A stretch of 64,000 bases of DNA from Penelope pileata (GCA_013396635.1 WBMW01000146.1:62001-126000); one strand, 5' to 3'. Shown: positions 40,031 to 53,533, numbered from the stretch's first letter. Notes: a model not told the origin generated them from the letters alone. Numbers and translations are program-made.

Positions 40031-41149
40031 AGAGTTATGTAACACGTTTCATAATAGCTTAAATGTTATTTATTCAGCTTTTTTTGTAACTATGTGTTTA
40101 CTCATCATTTTTTGAACAACTGCTAAATATTAAAGAAAAATTTTCAGTACTCTCATCAGAATTACAAAAAAATCTTCTTCCTGGAATAAAAAATAATTAA
40201 AATTGAGGAATGTGTATGAAAACCCAAAAAGTTTATTTCACTTGATGTTAGTTTGACTGTATCAGCAGTTAATGTTCTCCAAAAGAAAAATACACTTTCT
40301 ATATTCTTCACACCTTAAAAGTCTTTCATATTATCTTCAACTTGGATCAGTCTAAATTATTGTATCCCATGTGTGCTTTTTACCTCCCTGTTGCTCTTTC
40401 CTTTTCCTTGAACTTACATAATTAACATAAAATTGATACTAATGTCTGAAAACACTAACAGCCTTATTGGATTTTGTATTAAAAAGACCTTTTAAAATAA
40501 GATTTTAAATAAGGTTTTAACATAGTGAATGATACAACAATGAATTTCAATATGCATCATTTTCTTATTCAATATACTTCTAAGTAATTACTTATACAAA
40601 TGTCTTCATTGTTATAATGTGAAAAGGTAATTTTCTACAACGATAACCATTTAAAATTCAGTGCAAACTAAGAAATGATATAAAGAAGGCCCTTCTCTTT
40701 TGTGCATGTGAACATCCGCCCTATCTAGGAATGATGGGAAGTCTGAAAGGACCATATATCTTAGATCAAGTCCTGCTTTTCTCCTTTTTTTTCCCTCATA
40801 ATTCTTATATTAAAAAACTAATCTATGTTCACGTCTCCTACCGAGTCCTCTAAGATTGTAAACTTTTCCTAAAGGTCCAATACCTTTCAGTCAACCCAAT
40901 AAATTACAACTCCCTTGTAATGAGTTACTGTTATAATGAAGACTCACTGGCAATGCAGTGTATTTTAATAGACAAATTACTCTAAATTAAGCTCTAACCA
41001 TCTGTTCCGTTCTCATTTATGACTCTAAAAAGAACATATTTTAAAATTATATCATTTAAAAATAATGTAAATTATTGAAGCATGCAGTAAGGCTTCTATG
41101 TATTTGTTCATTCGGTGTAGCATACTTATGGTAATAGTGATGTTGCCTC

Positions 41150-41225
41150 CTTGCTCCAGGCATGTATGAAGGAGAAAATGGTTAATGCCTGATACAATAA
41201 ATTTGCAGTTATTATGACGCATTAA
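41150..41225 (+). repeat. 76-bp direct repeat, copy B
   Basis: Begins CTTGCTCCAGGCATGTATGA and ends TTATTATGACGCATTAA. Same orientation as copy A, 1,618 bp downstream. Sequence outside the repeat does not obviously match, which argues against one simple recent segmental duplication. The differences are scattered substitutions, so the duplication is old. Confidence 0.75.
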
Positions 41226-44200
41226 GTATGTCAAAAAAGATAATTTACTCCTAGAGAGTTAGAATGACTGTAAATCTCCGTGCTGGAGCATCCTGATGGG
41301 ATACCTGGAGGCAAAGCTTTAGCTAATTCTACAACTTGTAGGGGGTTAAGGATATCAGAGACATTAAATGCTGACAACTGTAGTTTTAATATGCTGGGGA
41401 AATGGAGCTATTCCATATCACTTTCTGTATTTGTTAACAGTTAAGCCACCACCAGGGATCTCACTAGGATTTATAGAGAAAGGACATGCTGATAACTATT
41501 TAGAGGGAAAACTAATTTTTTTTTCTCCTGCAGACTCATTCTGTAGTCAATAGGAAGTCAATAGAGAAGACATGGTATTCTTAAAGATGCAACGAAAAGG
41601 CCAACAAAACCCATTTTTCCTCTATTGCCTTTCTGCTCCATCTGGGCCCCCCATGTTTTGAAAGAATTGTGTTAAATATTTATATTGATCTCATCAGCAA
41701 GATAACTTCGTTATGTTTGATTTTAACTTCAAAATAAGCAACAGAATCCCAAGAATATTTTCTTGGATTACATGTGTCCTTAGTACTCTACTGGGAAGCT
41801 ATTCCATGGAAATGGATGAGAGCAGCTTTATTTACCAGGCACTTTTCATCCTGGCAAGACTGTATAAGCTTCTGATCCCAAAGAAACATAAAACAAGATC
41901 AGCTGATGCTAAGACCCAAATCTGACCTGCAGTCTGTTACCATATTTAGCTAAAAGACAACATCAATCTTGCCAGCTTGATGTTTCAAAGGTAGCAGTTT
42001 TGCCTGGATCAAATAATCAAGCTGCCTCTATAGACAGTGTAGAATGTGATAAGGTTGCTCCTTCTGTGTATTTTTTGAGCAGGATGAGTTTCCTTTTGGA
42101 AGTATCACAGTCTACAGAGACAGCCAGTTTGAGGCAGGCCAGATGCTACGCTGTGAGAGAGCTAAAGTTAGATAAGAGGAAGGCCAAAGTTAGCATTTAC
42201 TCGGAGCGCTCCATTTAATGTCTCCTTTTCAATCATTTACAGAATGACATCAGCGATTATAAAGGGAACATCTGCTGATGGCTTTAGGAGGTATTAAGTT
42301 TGGAATGACTAATTTAGCCATATAATTAACAGAAATATGGTTTGTTTGGCAGAATAGGAAAAACACACTATAGAGATACTGATGATAATTGTGAAGACCA
42401 GTAATAGAAATGAAAATGTATCACTTCAGTTCATTACATGTCTGAGTCTGCCATTCCAAAGTAAGTGCCTCTTAAAACCAGATGCTCCCTCTGCAATATT
42501 TGATGTGTGTTTATAATGGATGGACAAAGAAAATATGACATCTTTTGTTATCACTAAGTACCAAGGTCAAATTTGGTAAATAAGCATGATTTCAGAATTT
42601 TAATTATATATGAAATCATTCTGTTTAATTTCTGCAGAAATGTTTCTGCCTCCTAAGGATGTTCTAAAAGGCAGCATTTTGAAATTAACCATCTTTTTTT
42701 CATGTGTTCAGACATACAAATTTTAAAGTATGCTTTATTTCTAACCTTGTAAATATTAGAAACAATTCAGATACTCTCTGGTTTGGCTGAGGGTGGACTG
42801 TAGGCTTAATAGGATGCATGTGGATGTTTTCACTGGAGCATAATGAAAATTCAAAGGAGATGTTTCTTCTCTAGAATACTAATCAGTGGAATTACAAGAT
42901 ATTTTAATAGAGGACACAAAGTGATTTTACCCTAAATAAATGCTATTGACCTTTCATTATTTAAATTATTAAAATTTTTGTTTCTTAAGTCTTATGAATT
43001 TATTTTTCTAGTTGCTTACTTATTATTTAATACATGATTTAATTCCATCCCAATTTCTAAACTAATCCTGTAACACTGAGCACTTTCCAGTACACAGTTA
43101 AGAGCCGTGATTGAGACTTTTTGTCTGTGGAGCACCCTTTTCCGTTTCACGCCCCAGTGTCAGTAGCATTTTGTTTTGTCAGCCTTTTAAAACTTGTTTA
43201 CTTTCATATGTTTTAATTAGGAAAAAATGCAAAGAAAGGAATCTTGTATTTGAGAGAAGAAAGGCAGAAACTTTCCCTCCCCTTTCTTTTCAGAACTTCC
43301 CTAAAGACATATTTTTTTACCAGTTATTTTCGTTTTGCAAATCAACTTTTCGTTCAGCCTCACAGGACTCCCAGTTTTGGTGGATTTCTGACCATCTGGT
43401 ACTGTTCCACTTATCCCAGGAGGAATGGATTCCTGAGCAGAGCAAAGGTGAGGAGTTGAAAGTTCAAGGTAAATAAATGTTCTGAAATAATTCCATAATT
43501 CATAGTATGAATATCGATGGAATCTGGATGGAATGTATTGGTTGTAGATGCGTATATTTTCAAAAGAAGTAAATGGCTGACTTTTTCCTCTGTGAGAGGT
43601 GAACTTCTGCTCATGACAGAACCATCCAGGCTCTCTTGGTGAAAAGGAAGCTGATCAGAAAAATGTACCGTAAAGGGAGAAAAAGAAAATCAGACATTTT
43701 CAAAACTAGTGAAAAGTTGCCTTTCTTTTGTGGAATGTGGTTCATTAGCAATGGTTTAACTATGTAACTTGATGTGTATTTTTCTCTAGTGAAAATTCTA
43801 TACTAGAGGAGAAATCACATTTAATTTTCTTCCTGTCCAAATTTTCCATTTTATATTTAGGAGGTGATAAGTTTGGGCCACAGTGGCTGTTACTGTTCCT
43901 TTCTATGCCCTTTGAGAGCTCAAACTATGAAATGAAGCCAAAGCTGCAGCTGCAGCAGAAAATATGCACTTTTTTAATGAGAAACATCTTGCTGATTTCC
44001 CCCTCCCTACAGTAAATCTGTGCATAAGATAAAGAACAGCACATCATGTAACAATTAGGCCACAATCCATTAACATTTCAGTTTGCAGAAATGAAGTTAA
44101 ATTACAGGTATAGCAGTTTTCTAATTTTTTTTCGTAAACTATGGCACATATACCATTCATTGTATGGTGTATTCTGTATTGAGAAGGAAAAATACCTTCT

Positions 44201-45401
44201 TCTGTCTTTTCTTTAAGTTTTTATTCTTCTGTTTTATATAAATATTTTTGTTTTATAGCAATTTCATACACACATATCACATATCTGTACAAAAATTTGG
44301 TAGTATTTCACATACTACTTTTTTTTATAAACAAAGCTTAGAATCAGAGTTACTTTCCTGTCACGTCAGCTTCATGCACTTTTCAGTTTGATTAATTCTA
44401 ACATTCATCTATTGGAGGGGTAATGATTTATTATGCGTGGAAAATCCACAATAGCCTATTTTGCTTTGACAGCTGTATTTATTCCAGTGAGCTAATTAAT
44501 GGGAATCCCAGTTGCTAAGATGATTTTCCAATGTGTTGACAAAATCCAAAGAAGCAGCTGACAACTACACTGTGATTTCAGGAACAAGAAAGGGTTTCTT
44601 TTCTTTTTTTTCCTCTCCCAATCTTCAGTATAGACTGCAAGGACTGTCCATTTGAGAGAACAATGAATATAGGCAAATCTTTCAGTTTCACTTTAAAATT
44701 CTTATCTTTTTTTTCGGTAATTGTTTCTTTTTCAGATTTGTCTATAAAATGGATAAATGAAATTTCTATATATACATATTCAAAGCTAAAATAATTATGT
44801 TTACTAATTTTTTAGCTGTCTGAGCTACTTTCCACATTGGATTAAGCAATGTGATTACAGTGATTAATTTTCTTTCATAGTCTCCTTTGTACAGTTCCCT
44901 ATGACCTGATACATAGAAATCTTTTATTTAGTAGTTAAAGGCATAACAAGACATAACCATGGCTGAAAGCAGAAGTCAGAAATATTTAAACTGGCAATTA
45001 AATGTGACTTTCAAAAGCAGGATGATCTTGACCTTATTTTTGAGCATCTCACTACATTGAGGGCAATTAATAACTGACAGTTCTTCTCATAGAAAGTGAC
45101 AAATTGATCAACATTTGGAATCTTAAAATCAAAACTAGATGACTTTGAAAAAATTTTTCTGTAGCCCAATCGAAAATTAAGACTGACAAGGCTGATTTAC
45201 GATAAAAAGAAAAAACAGTGATGTCCCAATATGGGATAGCAAGAAATTCTTTGGTCTGCGTTATTTGGAAGTTGGAGAATATAATTGCAATGGATTCTTC
45301 TGGTCTTAACAGTCTGTGAATCTACAAAGAGCTGTTCAAATAACACATGATATGAGTACAAGCAGAAGATAGCACATTTTGAAATGAAGGGTGACATTAG
45401 A
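41226..45401. other. Noncoding AT-rich sequence, possible regulatory DNA near 44.4 kb
   Basis: No gene seen. About 44400-44580 holds TTGACAGCTGTA, GAGCTAATTAATGGGAATCC and similar homeodomain/E-box-like words in a stretch free of repeats. That is compatible with a conserved noncoding element but not evidence of one. Confidence 0.4.
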
Positions 45402-45510
45402 GAGGCAGTCTGGTTTAGCAATTAGAGCATGGATTCGCAAGTCAGAAATTCTACATTCTATTCCCATATCTGACATTGATTAGCAAGTCACATTAGGACT
45501 TATTATCAAA
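45402..45510 (+). repeat. MIR-type SINE, tRNA-related head
   Basis: The stretch GAGGCAGTCTGGTTTAGCAA then TTAGAGCATGGATTCGCAAG, TCAGAAATTCTACATTCTAT and TCCCATATCTGACATTGATT follows the amniote MIR head. The A-box-like TAGCAATTAGAGCA and the B-box-like TTCTATTCCC mark its tRNA-derived pol III promoter origin. AGCAAGTCACATTAGGACT continues into the MIR core. It is not a tRNA gene: acceptor pairing and anticodon arm are not intact. Confidence 0.7.
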
Positions 45511-45717
45511 AGTCAGATATGCAGCTGATCATCTAATTAAGATCATCATACTATTAGCATAACTGCATTTGCAAATCATGCATGCAGAGCTTTAGCCTTT
45601 GTTTAACCTTGATCTGTGATATGAAAGCAATCTGTGTTACAGACTTATACAAACCTCTTATTCTATGATTTAGCAGCTCAGTTTTTAATATATTTATCCT
45701 CATCAGACTCTGTCAAA

Positions 45718-45775
45718 CTGGGTATTATTATTTATCCCCTTTTTAAGAAATTGGAACTGCAGCACAGAAATATGA
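45718..45775 (-). repeat. MIR/L2-type fragment
   Basis: The + strand reads TGGGTATTATTATTTATCCC, then a TTTTTAAGAAATTGGAACTG stretch and CAGCACAGAAAT. This is the reverse complement of the MIR core-to-tail segment that usually reads as 'CTCAGTTTCCCCATCTGTAAAATGGGGATAATAAT'. It lies about 210 bp right of, and in opposite orientation to, the MIR head at 45402. Confidence 0.6.
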
Positions 45776-48700
45776 CGTTCGGATTTCAAAAGATTAAACA
45801 TTTAAAGATGCAGATAAGAAATTAATGAAATTTTCTTAAGTCCTAAAGAGGATCACATCCTTAACTCCTACGTATATTTTTTAAGACTTTTTAAGTGCCT
45901 AAAATGCTTTAGAATTTGGTTCTGCATCTTGTTATGCCCAAGTCCAGTTGGAAACTGTATTCATGTTAGCAAATAGCAGAGAGCAAAAAGAGCAGATTAA
46001 TAAAATAAAACAGTCGGTACTAAGGATCTGGCATTTTAAGGGGTTTTAATGCTAAGCAAGTTTTAGTCTTATCTTGTAGACTGAATGCTTGCCAAAGCTC
46101 ATTCCAAAATCCAGTTTGTGTGGGGCTCCAAGACCAGTCCATAGTATGTGTGAAAGCAGAATAATTGGGAACAAAAGATCAGAGCTGAGGTAAAATGTTG
46201 ATGTAGACTCACTCTGTGATTACTAGAATCAAAGCCGCCTAACAACTGTATTAAGTAATTGAATTCCTCTCTGCAAAGCTGGAGAATGTTGATGTCCTGG
46301 CCTGAAAAACTAGCGTTAGCAAGCATGTTTGGTCATCTAAAAAGTATGGTAAGATTGCTTTGTAGTAGCTCACTAAAAAGCTGGATTGAAACAGTTAAAA
46401 CTAACTCGAGAAGAGAGTTGCTTGACTTATGGAAGATTAGCCAACTTAACAAAACAAAATACTTAGCACCTGTCCAACTTTGAAAATATTGCTACATTCT
46501 GGGATCCTTTTAGTAAATATTCCGAATCTCTCTTGGCCAATTTTATGAGAGAAAGCAATAATTTTCCATCCACTGCATAGCACTCTCATTTTCATGAATT
46601 TTCCACATGATGAGAAAATGAAAGAAGAAATGTCTTATTTTAATGTTTCTAAGCATATGGGTAAAATAAAAGGCTTTTTTTTTTGAAATTAAATACGCTT
46701 CTGTGCAATAAAAGAGAGATTAAAACTTTAAAGAGCAAGTAAGATTGAGAGTTTCAGCCAGGTAAATACTTCAAAGTTCTCCTGGATTTACTTAATCCAC
46801 TAACTGCTGTTTCATTCTTTTAAATGAATTGGTTTTGTCACTCTTATGTATTACAGAGATATCTCATGGACATACGAGAGGTGCTCTGTGAACTGATATT
46901 TCTAACCTAAATGCTTCATTTCTTCCAAAATATGAAGTTAACTTTTTTCGTCGTTGTACGTGCAAATAAACACCAGTCCATGTGATGTGGTATCTGCAGA
47001 TGTCCAAGATTTTCTAAGCTATCTATCTTTCCTCCCTTTTTTTTTCTTGTACTTTGGTCACGCTGACATACTTAAGTGATAAATACATATGAGCATTACT
47101 CCAGAAAAAGAATGCTGGAAGTAAGAGAAGGTACACCAACCATTGCCTCAATAGCCTTTTCATGCCCTGAAATATTTCATCAGAGTGAAAAACACAATGT
47201 AAACAGCAGATGCTGAAAACAACTGAATGAATTGAATAGAGTCAGAGATCAGTATCTCAGCAAGAAAAATCTGTATGGCTTTTAGACCCCAAAATTTACT
47301 TCTTTGTATCCAGATTTTATGTCATTTTTTTTCTAAGAGCTCAGGTACGAAGTATTTACTGTGTTTATAGTAATCATTTTTCACTCTCTTCCTTTGTGAA
47401 ATGATGGCTTAATCCACAACTTTTTTCTCTCCCTGACTTTCAGGGAAAATTTAGAGTCTTGATGACTTGTATAAAATATGGATGACTCAAGAGAGTATCA
47501 CTGTAGAACATCAAGCTACATACTTCTAGAGATCTTCCAGATGCTACTGGAAAAAGGATTTGTGATTTCATAATGTGTCCCTTCAGAGATAAATTAAAGG
47601 AGATGGGCTTTTAGGAGTATATGACTCTTTTCTCTCAGTCCTGTATATGCAGAACACCTCAACAACTGCCTTTTTTTCGTATGAATAGTACTGTACTTAT
47701 TTAGTACTAAAAGATTATCCTAACTCACTGAGTTTTTGGGGTCTGACAGAGCCAAAGAATCCTGAAGAGCTCACAAAAAAAAAAAGTGAGATATGTCTAT
47801 GGGAGTACCATTCACACTGCCAAAAGGGTTCATTTTACTCTTGCCCATTTTCTCTCCTAGCATCCACCAGGCGAGCATCCCAGAGGCTGTTCTCGCTCCA
47901 GGTGGGGACTTCAGCTCGCAGTACGTCACCTCCCTACAAAAACCTACATTCATTATCAGCCTCCTCTTTCACTAGGCTTTCCTGCAGTAGAAACTTTCTA
48001 GCGTTGTGCTCTGTTTATCTGCACAGATTGGAACTAATCTTGTGCTATTTTTTATCTTAGGAGACACTCAGATGCCATGACAACAGTTAGCAGGATTAGA
48101 AGCTGGGTAGATAATTATTTGACAACATTTTTGAGAGTAACTGGAGGGGTGAGACAAAGAGGTGGACACATTTTAATTATTTTTGTAACAGCTACCCATT
48201 TGTTCTTTTCTGTATTGCCTCATCTGAATATATTTATATTGTCCACACTCTGGACTATGCTATTGTATTCCAGACTCTGAAATATGAGTGTAAACCTGAA
48301 CCATTCTGGCTGAAAGGTCTGGATCTGCTCTCCCCAGAAATCGGGGCCTAAGGAGAGCTGATGAACCCAGGTCTGACCTGAGGTAGGAAAATGATCAGAG
48401 CGCATTTCTGGAAGCTGGGAAAGCCCTTAGAGGGAGCACAAAATGCCTCCTATTTTTGCTTCTTGTCCTCATGACAGATGACAAAGCAGAGTGTTTTGTT
48501 CATCGTTTAGCCTCTATTTTATGCTGCTTGGTTTTAGAAGGGTGTGACAGAACAGTATTGAGAAAGGCTGCCTCTGCTTTTTCCTGGCTATGGCAGTCCG
48601 TGTCAGGTGGACAGGGTGAGGGAGAGGAGACTGCAGTGTCTGCTCGCAGACTGAAAGGCTCCTGAAAAAGCACATGGCTTGCCTGTAGCAAAGGAGCAGA

Positions 48701-50739
48701 TCTACAGCCAAGCCTCAGAGGTCAAGGAGAGGATACATTCCTAGAGACCCAGAGGGAGACTGTGTGAAGGCTGCTGCAGCCCACAGAGGCAGTGCAAATT
48801 GCTGGACTCCAGAGCATCTGGAAGGAGAGACTCATTCTGAAAGGAAATAGAAAACAGGGGGAAGATCTGTTTTCAAAACTTTTATTTAGACTGCATCATC
48901 CAAAGATCTGCATTTGCTTGGTTTTGAGGGGTTGTCTGTGTTCAAAGAAAACGCAGAGATTAGAATCACTGTAGTGTTTTTAGATATGCTCATTCTGCAG
49001 ATAGCATTGGTTTGTACTACCTCAAGGCTCAGACCTCCTCAGAATCACATCATAACCTCATAAATGCAAATGTTTATATATAAGCTTTCTGGGATGAAGG
49101 CCCTCTCTTCCTTTTTTGGAAATGACTATAGAAATATTAGTAAATTATCCCTGGAGTAATTTATTTGGCCTGTCCTGCTGGTAGCAGGAGACAAATAGCT
49201 ACTATAATGGACTAGAAACCATGGAAAAATAAGCTTGCTGTTCAAACTCTTGAAGTTGATCTAATTTGTGTTGACAGCTAGGCTCTGGTTAGTACAAGGA
49301 ATCTAAGAGCATACTCCAATACTGTTTTCTCTTTCCCTCACTCTTTGCATGTTTTTCCATCTCTAGATGCTAAAATTGAGTGTTTGATGTCTCCAATAAA
49401 GCATCTATCATATAGTCCACACTGCAAACAAAGTGTATTTTCCATTCTGTTTATCACATCATTAATTTATAAAATCTGTGGTTCAGTATTACAAATTCAT
49501 AGCCTTATGAGCCCTCATACAGTGGGCCAAGTTCTCTGCTGTCCTATATCCTGAGGGAATCCTGGTACAATCCAGCAAAATAAATGCATAAGCTACAAAA
49601 CCAAATTATCAATAAAAAACATTGATCTCCGTGTAAACTGAGCATGAAGCATTCCATAAAACCTTCCCTTTTTAACCCCTTTCCCTTTGTGTTTTGGGAT
49701 AACCCTCAGAGTTACTCAACATGAGCCAAACTCCAGATGTCATGTGTTCTGTAGAAGCATTGCAATCTGCAGTCATCCTATATCGTTCTGATCAAGTAAA
49801 GTTGCACCATACTTTGCTTTGTCTATATCTATTATATTACACCAACTAGCTGACGCTAAGGGGTTGATGTAAGAAAGTAATGGTTGTTGGTAAAAATTAT
49901 AATTCTTATTGCCTGGTTTGCCATATTTGACACCACAATGTTGAAGGGTCCAATAAAGAAAGTGTGTAAATAATTTGATACCGTGAGATTACAGGCTTTC
50001 TGTGATAATGGTGTTGAGTTGGTTACATAATGTGTGCAAACTTGTCTTCATAAATTCCTATGCAACTGTTACAAACTGTTCAGAAATACAGATGTTATTT
50101 TATTTTACTGTGGTGGGAAAAAAGGCAGGTCAGGCAATGCTGTCACCATGGTAAGCATCTGTAAATGTAGCTCCTGATCAGGAAAGATCTGCTCCCCTGC
50201 AGATGCAAAGACATGACTGTGTGTATTTACATCAGTTTTTATAGCACTGGAATAACTATTAAAGAAAAAATATTGATATTGTTGCTGGGGAAGATCCAAA
50301 ATTTGGCAGATTGATGTTTCTGTGAATTCTTTCACTGTCAGCATCTCGGTATCCCTATTTCATTCACAAGTAGTAAGAGTAAGGCTGCTTACACAATTGA
50401 ATTTGCCAAAAGTTACTTAGCCAAGAGAACTGTCAAAATCGCTATTAAGATAAAGACATCTGTCTCTGAATTAGAACAGCAGGGAAGGCAAATGCTGATG
50501 TAGCTTTTGAAATAGTGAACATGAAAAGGAGACAATAAAAATGTGAAAGAAATGTGCTAAACAGTGTTGGTGGTAACTACTGAAAACTTGTTAAAAGAAG
50601 AAGTCCCAGAGAAAGATTCAGGACTTCCCGAAAAGGCAGAGGATCCACACCTGGAAAAAGGTAAAAGACTTTTTCTTCTATCATACTACAGTGTGCTATA
50701 AACATACAGCCTATGATGAAATGGGATATCTTTGGTAAA
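45776..50739. other. Noncoding sequence
   Basis: No recognised exon or mobile element. About 48300-48830 is moderately GC-richer, with overlapping short frames on both strands. Around 49520 (GGGCCAAGTTCTCTGCTG) there is slight likeness to the old palindromic repeats, too weak to annotate. Confidence 0.5.
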
Positions 50740-51260
50740 TGTGATGTCAATATTAAGTCAATGGGGTGATAGACAAGTTAAACAACAAATCTTCTCTCTA
50801 AGTAGACCTTTATAATCTTGAGGAGAAGTCCCACACTAAAAAGTTCAACAAAGAGTCTACAGTTTACTCCTGGGGCAAAATAACCCCATGCATCAGCTCA
50901 GGATGGGAACCAACTGGCTGAATAGTAGCACTCTGAAAGGAACTGAGGGATTACTGTGGACACAAAATGAATGAGAGCAAGCAGCATGCTCTCATCATGA
51001 ATAAAGCAAAATGCATACTGGGCTACAGCAGTATTTGCAAGGCCAGCAGGCTGAGGGAAGTTGTTACACCCTCTACTAAACACTGATGAGATCACACAGG
51101 TTAGTGCATTCAGTTCAGATTCCCAGATCAAGAAGGATGCTGAGATGCTGGAAAGTCTAGCAGAGGGCTATCAAGGCAAGCCAGACTAAAGTACCTTTGA
51201 GAAGATCCGAGTGAGCTGAGCAAACTAAAGGTGGGGACTGAGAAAAGGGAGAGTATAAAT
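50740..51260 (+). mobile_element. Old CR1 LINE fragment, 3' ORF2 region
   Basis: Landmarks in CR1 order are visible despite heavy decay: AAGTTCAACAAAGAGTCTAC (RT-distal 'KFN' region), CTGGGGCAAAATAACCCC, CCAACTGGCTGAATAGTAGC, CATACTGGGCTACAGCAGTA, AAGGCCAGCAGGCTGAGGGA, a CATTCAGTTCAGATTCCCAG stretch equivalent to the VQFWAP region, then AAGAAGGATGCTGAGATGCT. The usual 3' tail is not recognisable, and the right edge fades near 51260. Both edges are estimates. Confidence 0.8.
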
Positions 51261-51574
51261 TATCATTGGAATCTTTCCCCAGTTCTCTGCTTTTGTGCTC
51301 TTTAGTTTTATTAAACAAAATTTGCTTCAAAAAATGTGTGTTACTCATAAAAAAGTTGCTAGAACAGTTCCTCAGTACTTGTAACTGTCAATAAATTCAG
51401 TAAACTGCTTTGTATCTTTGAAGAACAGGTTAGGAAAAGAAGTGAAGAATAATATACTTTCTTAATGGAATCTGCAAACAGAATTCAGGGTGGTTAATTA
51501 AGATGTGATCTGGGCAATGCTTTTCTATTGACAAAAGAAATTAAAATATGAATTTTACATATTTTTAAAGAATA

Positions 51575-51652
51575 GGTCAGATTCTGATTATATTCATACT
51601 GGCATAATCAGAGGCAATTTCTGTTGATGCTTATTCCAGTACTTAAGAATGA
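51575..51652. repeat. Old palindrome-type interspersed repeat
   Basis: GGTCAGATTCTGATTATATT, CATACTGGCATAATCAGAGG, CAATTTCTGTTGATGC and TTATTCCAGTACTTAAGAAT follow the layout of the same class of sauropsid palindromic repeats ('CCAGATTCTGATCT..TTACACCGGTGTAAATCCGGAG..'). The right half is more decayed. Family not assigned. Confidence 0.45.
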
Positions 51653-53062
51653 AAAAACCATTCAAGCATCTCTAGCAATGCAGTGCTTCCCAGCACAATG
51701 CTTGACCCTGATTTAGTTTTAGATGTGAAAGAAGTAAACGAGCAGTACAGTTTCCTGAGAAATAAATTGATACCAATTTATCCTTAATTTGTACCTAATG
51801 CAGAATATAATGGAGAAAACTTAAATTTGTCATAATCTCTTTGTTGAGGTCATTTTTTCATTGTAATAACTGATAAGTAAAATTCATACTCAGGCACTTA
51901 CGATTATTAATAATGCAGGAGTCAGGAACAGCATTAAAAATTACAAGAGATTATAAAACCCATTCTTTAAAGAGTAATTTCAATTTCAAAATAACAAACT
52001 TTCTAAAAACTAATTTCACTCTCTTCAATACTGGTGAAAGTACAGAATCAGAAAAAAAATTCTTACTGTTCACATTTCCCTTACTTCTGTTGAAAACCAA
52101 GGAGTGAATAGAGCAGCTTATTTAGTTTATTACTTCAGGAGAAGAGTGAGTTTGTTGACAAGAGATACTGGCCTGTGGTCAGAAACAATAATCTCTGATA
52201 TGCTACTGTTTTGTCTATCCTGACCTCTGCTACCTTTAAGACCTTTAGTGCTCTTGGTTATGCGTGTCATGAAATCTACTTTTTATCTGCTGTCATGGTT
52301 GGTAGTTTTGTTGAAAGTTTCTTCCTGTGCATTGGGTCATATCTATAACCAAGTTATCAAACATTTATATATGCAGAAAAAGGACTTTATGATAACCTCC
52401 AAAGTCCAAATGTTTTAAATGTGGATATATTTGATTCCCTTGACAAAATGGTAGCAGTGTTGTAAATTAAGAGCATCCTTTCAATAGGGATTGACTTGAT
52501 AACATATTTATAAAATGCTGTAAAAAAGCTTTGCAATGTTGCTTACTGTGTGGAAGATTACAAAAGACTTGTTTCATAATAAACTCAGTGGACAGGCATT
52601 TAGTATTCTGCAGTATTATTTGTGCTCCATGCAGAGATCCTTCACAAGCACACAAACACCTTGGTGGAAGTTGCTGTCATTGATGAATGTACAGAGGGAG
52701 CTGCATGGAGCTTGCCTCAGAACTAAGAAGCAACTTGGCTTTGTGAGCGTGGTGCTGTCTCTGAACTAATAGATTCTGTCTCTCAGTCAATTAATTAGCT
52801 TCACATTTACCACATGCATTTAGCTTTTGTATCATTAGTTTCAGAGATTGGTTGGCGCTAAATCAGACTCCTGCAATGTATTTCATTAAATGTCATAACT
52901 GTGTATTCGTGTCTTCCTACATCACCCTCCTTTACAAATCTACATTTTGTTACTACATTCTCAGTATTATGAAAGAGAAATCCCAGATCTGGAGAGAACC
53001 TATCAGAGTATTAGACAAGCGAAAGATCTTATTGGAATAAGACTGAAAAAAAATTTCTTTTT

Positions 53063-53215
53063 AGTATCATAGGATCATGGGATACTCGAAGTTATAAGAG
53101 GCCTCAGGAGGTCTCTAGCCCAGCCTCCAATTCAAAGCAGGGCCAGCTTTGAGATCAGATCAGATTGCTTAGGGTTTATCCAGTCTCATTTTAAGGCCTT
53201 CAAGGAGGCATTGCG
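53063..53215 (-). mobile_element. CR1 3' end fragment
   Basis: The + strand reads AGTATCATAGGATCATGGGA, then GAGGTCTCTAGCCCAGCCTC, AGCAGGGCCAGCTTTGAGAT, GATTGCTTAGGGTTTATCCA and TTAAGGCCTTCAAGGAGGCA. This is the well-known antisense appearance of a CR1 3' terminus (tail repeats of ATTCTATGAT type, then the block complementary to 'GGTCCCTTCCAACC'). Only the last 150 bases or so are present, as expected from 5' truncation during target-primed reverse transcription. Confidence 0.85.
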
Positions 53216-53533
53216 AAGAGTGGAGCAGTGCCCCGAAACCAATATGCTAAGCAAGTACAGACAAATTGAAAACTACCATATTGGACTGGCCATAATGTTT
53301 TCTACATAGGCTGTACACCCAAGCCAAAAAGTGGATAATGAAATGATGTATTAATTAAGACTTTATATATATATATTTGTTGTGTGCACACAGTACCACA
53401 AAAGTATCCTGTCTGGTACTGTAATGAAGCTGTCTTACAATAAATGTTAAATTGTCTTCAAAGCAACTTTTGTTTGATCTAGAGATTTTCTTGCAAATAT
53501 CAAAAGTAAATTATAAAGCAAATTTTCCCACAG

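Noticed and set aside
39702..40115. 137-codon + strand open frame
   Set aside because: Its C-terminal half is translation of an AT/CA low-complexity tract.
45402..45475. Possible tRNA gene (A-box and B-box-like words)
   Set aside because: No paired acceptor or anticodon stems. The sequence continues into MIR core, so it is a SINE head.
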